Shown piece after piece: positions 26,701 to 37,000 of a stretch of 64,000 nt of DNA. Origin of the DNA: Cristatella mucedo (taxonomy: Eukaryota > Bryozoa > Phylactolaemata > Cristatellidae); the NCBI GenBank assembly GCA_009760855.2, contig WPIO01000001.1:2741001-2805000 (forward strand), in the 5' to 3' direction. The translations under genes were made by a program, and so were the position numbers. Numbering within the stretch: position 1 is the stretch's first letter; each line of letters opens with the position of its first letter. The notes beneath the pieces are model-generated. The model saw only the letters and a program-made list of their open reading frames with translations. It did no database searches and was not told the origin of the DNA.

Positions 26701-29700
26701 CAAACCAAACCAAAGGTCTGGTGCACTGCTGGCAATGTAGAGGACTCCTACTTTTCAAGAAAGGACCTGAATTGCTGCTAATAAGGTTTGCTAGACCAGC
26801 TGATAAGGTTCCTTGGTGTGCTTTATTTAGAACACTAAACACACGTAACAACTACCAACCACCCAACTTACTTACCTGCCCATTTGCCATGTTAGCCCAG
26901 CTGCACTGGCCACCCAACTTTCCCCCGTGATGGGAGCCTACAATACGTCAGCCAAGCCTGCCCGATATGTCATCTGTCATGGCGGTGGCAAACAACAGAC
27001 ACACTCCAGCTCGTTTGGGGTAAGACACTCTCTTCTGAGCCTGCCGTCGGTCTAATTGGACCTCGTCAGCATCTTCTCCTTGGCTAGCGAATCAATGATT
27101 CAAAACTTGACCACGTATTACACTTAACTGCTGTAACTAATCAGTCTCAAACTGTACAAAGCAGATAGGCTTTATCTATACCTAGAGTAGTCTCTGAATG
27201 CTGAAACTCGTGGAACTGCTATGACAGGTAACAATATATAGGCTCGGTTTCAAACGCCATCCGTACTATATACTATATATGCCATCTCTCTAAGATATCA
27301 GTCGGCTACTGCAACATTTCACAACGGGGCCTGCTAAATTCTCCAAGCTCATTGAACCTTGCCAGATTGAAGCAGCGGATCAGCAAACTATGCATTAGGC
27401 AGGTTCACCAGCAATCTAGGGGCTTTTTTATAAGTGCTGTAATATGCAGTCCTCTTATGCAGAGTTCTAAGCCTGCTTTACCGAAGCTACAATCTCTAAA
27501 ACTCAAATGACTTATTGATATATGAAGAGCTTTCAAACGGATTTGGTTGACCTGCTATTGTGTTCCTTTGAGTAAAAAAAAACGGCCGAAATAACTTTTT
27601 ATTTAAACTTATTATATAACTTGCCGACAAAATTAGCTGTCTTTGATTGGATAGCAAACTCTTTAATTCTTCCATTGTAAGCAGCTCAGGCTTTGTGTGT
27701 GCTATAGAAAACTCTCTAGCATCACATCATCAGCTGGGTCCTTGTAGAGTTACAGAGAGACATACTACAACACATTATGTTGTAATTGCTGATAAAGTGC
27801 CAAGGCAATGAATGATATATCTCCGGCATTTGAAAGAGATGGCTTAGGGGCCTATTCACCCATTACAGAAATGAAAAAACGATCAATCATTTGATGCAAG
27901 CCGCAACTTTAACAGTGCAAACTGTTGATGTTCATTGATTTAGGTGTGACGTATACACGGAATACCATTTGTAGGGCGAGTTCAGTCGGATGACGTCTAC
28001 AAGCCAATTGAGAATATCTATAAAGCTGTTTTTGGGCAGGAAGCAAATTCGCCCTCTCTTTCCCGTGCTCACATCAGTTGCATCGAAAAGCGGCCATGGT
28101 GTCCTCTCAACGAGAGCCAATTCATAAACTATCTCAATTGTGGCATTAGTGGTCACGATAGGAGACAAGGCATCAATCAACTTGGTGGGTCTTTAAAAAA
28201 GCTTGCTATCTGCTAGGGATGGATCTCACCGAATCCCCTAAATTCTTCATTCCATCCAGTCATCCCCATCTAGTCCCTCGAGGCCCTAAGAGAATTGAAT
28301 TTTTGTTCAAATTCTTTGCAAAAGCTGTATGGGAAGCACTTGAGTTAATAAGAGAAAAACACGTGTGATCATAGCGCACATAAGTACATGCAGGACGATT
28401 TACATTTATATGAAGGCTGTTGTTTAAGGGCGATTCACCCGATCTGCATGATGTGGCTGATTAAGTACGCGAGAATGTGATTCGTCAAAAGCTCGGCAAC
28501 TAGACTTAGCTGTCGTAAACGTCGTAAATGCAATGTGAAACCACTGCTCACCAATTCACACTGGATGTTATCAGGCGGTGTATCGACTTCAAGAGTCTGT
28601 AACTCGCATTCAGCTTCACATCTTACCTCACTACAGTAGAGGCTCAATAATAATGTCTAGCTATAACCGTATACCTCTCAAGATAAGGATACAAACTAAG
28701 AAAATAAGGGGCTTCACAGCATGAACTAAGACCGTAACAACCAGAACAATGCAGCTACTAAGCCAGGCTGCAGCCGAGAGGGGCTTAACCTCATAGCAAC
28801 CAGCAAAACCTGCTTACAGGCAAACATGAATGCATGTGAACACGTGGCTATACTAAAAGAATCACATCTTGCTGGTGCTAGAACCTTTGGTAGACACTGC
28901 GCACTTACAGCTTGCACGGCTTAACCGCCCTGTGAGTGCACTGTCCAGTGGCGGGCACGGCTCCATGGAATGGAGCCGTGCCTCGTGCTGCTCTCTGTGT
29001 AGCCCCTAAAGCAGCAGATGCCAACACGTGCCTGTCTTTCAGTCTACATTTTTATAACTCCGAGCCATTGCTCATGTCGATAACATCAGAATCGTTTTTT
29101 TTAAATCCCGGTAGTCGATTGAATCGCCCTTCTACAGGCGTTGGCCCAAACCTCGTGTGCCCAGAACAAACATGCCATGCTAGTTCTTCAATTTAGTAAC
29201 TAAAATCTTTTTCTTCTCAAACAGCTCACTTCTCTATTGACATCCATTGAAACATGCGCTTTTGCCAAAGTCCTATGGTTAAGACGAAGTGTAGCCGATG
29301 TCTGGCACATCAGGGGCAACCGCTCACAAAGAATGTACCGACACACACTGAATGCCTAGAATGACTGGTCTTTTTTCTTATGAGCTTCATCACAACTCCC
29401 ACAGCAAGACCCGAGTCGTGTAGCAAGTTCCAGTGACGCCAGTGGCAGGATCGTAAGGTCAAAAATTCAACGACCTCTTTTTCGCAGGGCACCAGAAGAT
29501 GCACAGACAGAGAACCAGATGCTGCTCTGTAATTACACTCAGCTTGAGCAGCCTCTGATCTTGCAGAGCAAACGAAGCGCCTGCAGACGAGCCAAAATTA
29601 TAGCACCAACTGGAACCAGTGAGAGGGAGAGGGAGGGCTGGCCATGAGACTTTTCAAGCAGGCACCTTCTAGGAACCTGTACATAGATCCAGTACAAGCT

Positions 29701-32700
29701 CAGAAGATTGGCAAAACGGTGGCCTGCAGGTCAATAGTGGCAAAATAAAACTAAGCATCTCAGCAGCTTCCGAGTGGGCTGCCAACTGTGCACTGCTCTC
29801 CTCCAAGCGCAGGAATTGGCGCTCGTCGCCAAACCCCATTGGTGCCCCGAAGTCGTTGAGATTTCGTCTTCAATGTGTGTCGAGCGGCCGTGCTGTAAGA
29901 CCGAACCATTACTGTCGGTGCACCTTTGAAAGCTGCATGCATGCCCCTGCATACGTTAGTTGGACACTGATAACTACCTTCATCTGGCAATCATGCGTTA
30001 GCACAAGTCCAATGCCTGCCCAGATAGTCCGAAATGGCCAGCTGTGCCTCCTCGTCGCTGCACACCAACTCGACATCAAAGCTAGTCTCAGTCACATCCT
30101 GCAGCCAACTCCGCCAACCCCCCTATGAACTGGGCTAGCTCACGCATAGCTGCAAATAGCTGGAGCCGATGCTAGGAGCAGTAGTGTGTATGATTCTCCA
30201 AAATAGCAATGTTCCGGAGGCTGCTGAAACGATCTGCCAATTAGATGATGGCCTAAATTACCAGTAATAATAATAACAATAGTAAGACAGTTTAAAGTGC
30301 CCTATGAGAACTAAATCTCTTTTCGGGCACTTTAAATAACATGGTGCATAACAATGACCGTCCGTTGGCATTTTAGCAGAGAATGCAGTAACTATCTCGA
30401 AACTATGTGTCAAAAATAGGTCGCTAATGCGGTAGCACGGTTCTGCTACAGATGCTACCCAATGGCTGAGCTAGCATGCTCTGCAACCCACTGCGCCACC
30501 AGGCTGCTACACAGGCCAAGGAAGATAATAAGGTGCTAAACGAGGAGACAATGAAACCTTGTGAAGCCATGCAGGCATCTTCCTCATCTGTGCTGCTCGT
30601 CGACTGGCCTTGTTTGCCGGCTCTGCTTGAGCGCCAGCACGCCAACCGCTGCTCTGCTGGGGAGAGGGGTTTTCGCCGAAAGCTTGGAAATGGCCGAAAA
30701 GTCGAGAAATCCAGCTGTCGCGGCCCAATCCAGCCCCCTACAAGCTAAGCCATGTCTCGTCGCCCACCCGCGCCCCCCCCCCCGAGGCCTGTCACTGAGA
30801 TGAAGTCGGCGATCAAATCTCGGAAGCCATAGCATAAAGCCCTAGCGACTCGCACCCTGCCTGCCGGTACCCTAGCAGCAGCTTCTAGGCAACTCGGTGA
30901 CTAGGCAGGGAGCTCTCACCTGTCATGTGAAACACCGACTTGAAGCCCAGGCCGAATCGGCCCACCTTGGTGGGATCGTCCTTCTTGATGCTGTCACCGA
31001 GCATCTTAAGCCCATTCCAGTCGGACTCGGTGAAGTAAGCATCGTTGTACGAGTACAGTGCCGGACCCTGCATCGGACCGAAGGACCTTCCTGCAGGGGC
31101 CTGCTTGCGGCGGGCAGCTGCAGCAAGTGCGCGGCGAGTGCTGAGGACGATACAAGCAGCAGGCCATCAGCCTGTCAGTGAGCTGGAGTCGGTCATGTTT
31201 ACAACAGCCAGCCACCGGTGGGAGAGGAACAGCCTTTTGGTGGCTCCTTGCCACCCCCCCTTCAACCGATTGCAAGGGGTGCTTTGGATAGCCATGCTGA
31301 CAGACAGGTTCACTCAGGCTTCTGCGATTGGCTTCGTCAGGCATGATCAAATCGGTGCTCCCTCTTGGCCAGATCTTGGCAACTTCTATGTGTTCAGACC
31401 ACTCGCCTCGAAGGCACGGTCTCGCTACACAGACATTGTATCCTTACTGCTTCCAGAGGCTTAAAAATCAGCTTAAAAATACTAGCTGATGTAACAGCCT
31501 CATTTGTATAGCAGCACAAGAGCGTTTATCACCACTGCTTGCAGATGGCAACAAAAGGATCGCCCACAGCAGGATTCGAAACCGCGACCTTGGTCGTGAA
31601 GAGCAAGCACCTTACCTTCGCTTACTCAATCTGTCCACCAACCCCCCAACGCGCGCGAACACACGCACATACACACACACACAGAACCCAGTGTCATAAC
31701 TGACTTACCAGTAACAAAACAAAAAACAAGTGAGCAAGAAAGACGTCAGCAAGGCAACAAGAACTTTTCTCGTTATACGTCAAGGTGATGATCAAAAACA
31801 CGTCACTCACAGAGGGAATGGCCTATACAGATATTAGTGAGAGAGCTAAGGTTTAGCACAGGGAATTTTAGTGGTGCAAGCACGAAACCTGGCTCGATTG
31901 TTGACCTTGATATTCGAAGCACTTCCGGAGGTAGGCTCAGAGACAAATAAGCTTTTTTGTCTGGTAATGCTTGAAATGTAGGAACCAGGCAACACCAACA
32001 CTTTCGCAAGTGCAAGCCGAGACCCGGAAATACTGTCTTACTGTCAGTACCCATCAAAAACTCTTTGTGAACATGCTTGACATGCTACCAGCCCATGATT
32101 TTCGCAGCTAGTGCCAAACAAAAGCTTCATAATTAAATTTCTGTCCACATACACTTTTGAAAGCACTGCTGAGCTGGTTGACTTCGTCCTTGTGAAAATG
32201 CCTTGGTGTCAGGAAAGCACGCGAGAAGATGTTTCAGCTGGATTACACAGACCGTGTTAAAACAAAGCCCGGTGGAAACCAGCTTGCTTGCACAGACAGC
32301 AGCTAATGCTGAAAGTCTAAATGCTGCCATCATGTTGCGGCAATACTTGACGGCATTTTTAGTTCTCTTCTCCTGCATAAACTTAGCCAGCTCTACCATG
32401 CCAAGCTATGTAGCATCTCTGCATGCTTCTACTCATTCATGCTATGCTACTCAGAAGCCATCTGACTGAGACTTGTTCCACGGTACAGATTCATTATGCA
32501 CTCTGGAAGATATTTCCAAATCCTCTGAATAACTTTACCTGCACTTAACTTCACCAGCAACAGGGCACCGACCTGCAGTTTGGTAGCGTTCAATAGCGTT
32601 CAACTGGGCATCCATCGGACCACTCGGTGCACAAGCTCCGGTTTGGTTCTGTTTGGTTCCGGTTTGGTTTGGTTCACAAGCTTCCGGATTGGTGCTCGAT

Positions 32701-33975
32701 TGTTAGAAGCCCCCAGCACCAGCTGCAGCAAGCTAGCAAACAACTCTCGAGACGTAATGTCGATAGAAAAAGTGTTGGAATTCGATGAAAGATATCAGAT
32801 ATCAGAGATATCAGAGATATCAGAGATATCAGAGATATCAGAGATATCAGAGATATCAGATATCAGACTTTGATCAATAAAAGTGCTTGAAACAGCCTGT
32901 TACTATCTCGGATTCGAGCATACCACATATAGCTTGTGATAGTGAATCGAAAGAAGAGCCCTATATCGGTGCAGCCGTGATGAATTTCAACTTTAATCAT
33001 CTACTATCGCTTCATTCCTAGATCTTGCTAACGATAGCCAATTCCAGATGTCCCTATTTGTAGACACACTATTTAATAATTAAATTCCAAATAATATGAT
33101 TATCTGGCTTGTACCTAAGTTTGCAAAAATCGCTCGTTTTGGGAACTTCAGCTCTACAAGTAAAGTTAAGGTTAGCTGATCGAACAGCCTCATTTATATA
33201 GCAGCAGAAGAACCTTATCGGCTTTCGTCTGCTTTCAGTGGACGATAAAGAAAGAGGTCGTGAAGTGCGAGCACATTACCTCTGGGCTAAGACTGGGGGG
33301 GGGGGTAATTCTACCAATTGCCCTTTTCAGGTCGTAGCATTAACATGATCAGTGCCGTTGGGCACAGCAGAACAATCACAAGAATGGGAGCTAGCCCGGT
33401 AAAACTAACATTCGATTACATCTAATGCTAATGAACAGTAGGAGCATCCAGCATTCAGTATAAGAACCTATGACTATGACACAACGGGGCAACTTCAGAT
33501 GCCTTGGCAACTTAGGATGTCTTGGGGAGCAGATGAGGAGCAGTGTTTGTTGTACATAATTACTAAATCACACTACCCTGGGCCAAAGGCAGCTCCGGTG
33601 CACCAACTGCCAAAAGAGCAGGATTGCTGATTCACTGCCCAGGGATATAACCACCAAGCTGCCACAAAACTCACAGCTAATTGCTTGGTACTCCACTTAA
33701 TCAGCCTGCTGGCATTATATAGATATCACGACAATCAGCTCATCATCAGTATCATAAGCAAGGCCCCTGTCTGAATCACATAGCAGCTCTACTGTGTTCG
33801 ATAGGATGGCCGATCTCCTTTTGCTATACTTCACCACTCCTAAACACTGCAACAGACCTAGCACCTCACAGCTCGTTCATGCAAACAGGAATTCGCATTC
33901 CCACGAAATCACGTGCGCTTGTGTGTGTGTGAGTGCTTGCATGCGTGTGTGTCTGCATGTGTACGTTTACATGTG

Positions 33976-34045
<70 letters not shown>

Positions 34046-37000
34046 TGTGTGTGTGTGTGTGTGTGTGCGCGTGTGTGTACGTGTAAATCCAAACAGTGGC
34101 TCGGAACACCTTGTGTGATTCAAAATGTGTGAGTTGAAGTGGGGAGCCATAGCAATCGATGCTGAGTAGGTGCTGACATACAGAGCACAGCAGCGTAAAG
34201 TTCACTGCCTCAGCTAAAACCAGACCTAAGCATAGGCTGTCAGAAAGCACTTTGCACTTTTACGAGCTCTTCGGGCATCAATCCCGGAAGCATCTGCTTA
34301 TTGCAGAAATGCAGTTGTTTGCCGTGGATTGCATAACCAGCAGCAGCTCAGCCTGGGAGTAGGTCAGTTACAACTGCCATCATTATTCGCAAAGGGAAGC
34401 AAAGGAACTGGCCAACGACACAGTCATATAGTAGTATCTCTCAAGCAGCAAAAAATCTCCTGATTGCCGCTAACCTGAAACTGGGCGAGATCGGGATGCT
34501 GCAGGCAGTCCGGCCGAGCAGCGTGACTCCTTTCGTCCAGCAAGAACTTGACCTCTGTTGCCTGGGCATCTTCAGCATTCTGGATCAGCTCCTATATACG
34601 AGTGGCAAACAAAATGTGAGGCATTAACACACAGCCAATGCCTACCGCCGGTCCACTAGGACGCCAACGTGAGCTCAGTATGCACATATCTGAATCTGCG
34701 ACCGACATGAGCAGACCCTCCCCCCAAAGGGCTGTCCGCACGCGGCCTAGCCTATCCTCCATGACTGCACATGCGCGTGTACGCAAAAAGGGCGCTTGGC
34801 CCAACGTTAGGCAATGACCGGTGTCAAACAATGGCAAGCCCTAAAGCCCTGCAGCCCTAAAGACGAGCCGATGGCTAAAGCCCCCATTGAGAGCAGCACG
34901 TGCAGCCAAAGCCCCACATGCCAGGGCCCATGTGTCAGTTAAGATTAAGATCTAGATGATTAAGAGCAGTCAGACCGATTGGCTAGCAGTGTCCGAGGAC
35001 TCGAGTTCGCTTCCCAATGCCGGTACGGCGACTGCACTCTCGTTTTATTTTTCTTACTCTGTCTTGCATTGACAACTCTAGACACTTGCCGCCGACAGCT
35101 CAGCCAAGGTTCTTACGCGAGAGCGTAGCTGAAGGGGGCACCACATCATGGATAGCTGCAGGCCAGCCGTGCAAGTCTAGAACGATCAGCACACATAGGC
35201 AGAGGGAAAAGTCGTCGGCTCAATTGTGTAACAGACGTAGCCACGGCAGCCACACCCAGACAGCCGTAAGATGAGGAAGTAGTATTTCTTAATACCGTGC
35301 TGTACTGGTGATGAATCAAACGATGCTGTCATATGACATTGGCCACCAGAAATACCTCTCCACGTGCTTGGGCCTCACATCTATGGAAGAAGCGTGACTT
35401 AAACATACGACTAGTGCACATGTGACTAGTGCGTGGCAAGCCGTGTTCTGCTTACGATCCTATTCGGACTTGGCGATATTTAGCAAATCAATTCGCGCTA
35501 TTCGTAGCTGCCGGGCAGGATGGACAGCCAAAACACCTCCATCCAAGGTGGTCAACACCAGGTCAGAGCCCATGTTCACATTTTTTAGGCAGATGCTTGA
35601 CTAGAGCCTCTCACATGCCCTGGCTATACGTTCAAAGCATCGTCACTGGTGGAGCTGAGAGTCAGCAAGCCAGTTTATCAACGGTTGCGCTGACCATGTC
35701 CGTCCTACATTGAAGAATTGCAAAAAACCCACTTTAATTTAATGAAAGCCTGTACAGTGCCAGATCTGGCTCGTAAAGGGTTCGATATTGGCATTATTAT
35801 TTAAAAACCAACCAACTCCTTGTAGCACATGCTTTGTCCACATAAATCACAAATTGGCAAGTGAGAACATGCACCGTGTCAGCAAGAATATGCACACAAT
35901 AATAATTCAAAAGGAACCACTAAATGTTGTGGTAAACAGGTGCATTTTAGCTTCTTTTTTAATATCGTCAAGTCATATGTCATGCCGTCAGTCGGGAGTT
36001 GGTTCCATGCTTTAGGAGCATGCGAACTCGAGGCACGGTCTCCAAACTAGTTGAGGCTGCTAGAGGCTAAAGGTTAAACGACTTGAGCAAGAAAACAGGC
36101 AGCAAGTGAGTAGCCAGATTGGGAGTAGTTCGGCTCCATAGGCCGGGGCAAGTGAATCCTAGCCAATGGCCAACGGTCATTCGAGAGAGCTCTTAGAGTT
36201 TGGGGTACCCCAATAATCCATTTGAAATCCACTTCTTTCCACAATTTATACTGTACTCTTAGACAATGTAATCGCCAAGCACAATATAGACTTGCGTTTC
36301 CATTGAGATAGCTAACAGCTGTACCTGTGATTTGATCCTTCCCTCCACATTCTCTCAGCACCTCGACCTCTCTCAGCTTCCTCGCAGCATGAATTTGCAC
36401 TTGGATGGCAGCAAAGTATGGCGATAAAATGAATGACGATAAAACGCACAACATAGTGATGGGAGGAAATGTAGGATCACTGAGAAACTGGAAGCCAAAC
36501 CTTGGAAATAAATAGGCCTGGCCAGCACATACTGTAACATGTAGCCTGATCACGGAATGTAGGCATCCTGTTCAAAAATGACTTGTCATTTATTATATGA
36601 CAGCATCCCCTCCACATTAAAGTCTGCCAACTTTCAACTACGTAGCATAGAACAATTTCGGGCTTGCTTAGGTAAGGGTACAAGAATAAGGGTACTAAAG
36701 TCAAGCTGGTCCAAGCATTTGCGACATCTTCCTTAGACTTTTGTTTCTCACTCTTGGCAATTTCTATAACTCACTACTTGCAACTCACTGCTTTATTCTC
36801 GAATACCGGCTGTTAATACGTGTGAGAAATGGTTTGCCAAGGCGTTCCCTTGCAGGCCTTACTCTGAGTGGGTAGAGAAGGACCACTCCACTCATTGCAG
36901 AGAGTTACCATTCCTCAGCTGGAGGTTTGCCCTGCCCTCCTCGAAGCCTCGAAGGCCTATCATTCAATTTTCTACGATGGGAGCACCAGTGCCTTGGTGC

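Larger units (their letters stand above)
25618..30919 (-). other. Sacsin-like intron 3 (5.3 kb)
   Basis: Contains a weak family C copy (27690-27790), a LINE tail (30266-30345) and unrecognised sequence. Exons 3 and 4 join in phase across it, so no coding exon is missing. The open frames in it have no protein resemblance I can name. Confidence 0.6.
31068..34474 (-). other. Sacsin-like intron 2
   Basis: Contains two family A SINEs (31476-31635 and 33172-33297), a 9-bp satellite (32790-32870) and a long TG tract (33920-34085). Confidence 0.6.

Noticed and set aside
36074..36553. 159-codon minus-strand frame as a gene
   Set aside because: Its left part overlaps the LINE fragment and no domain is recognisable.
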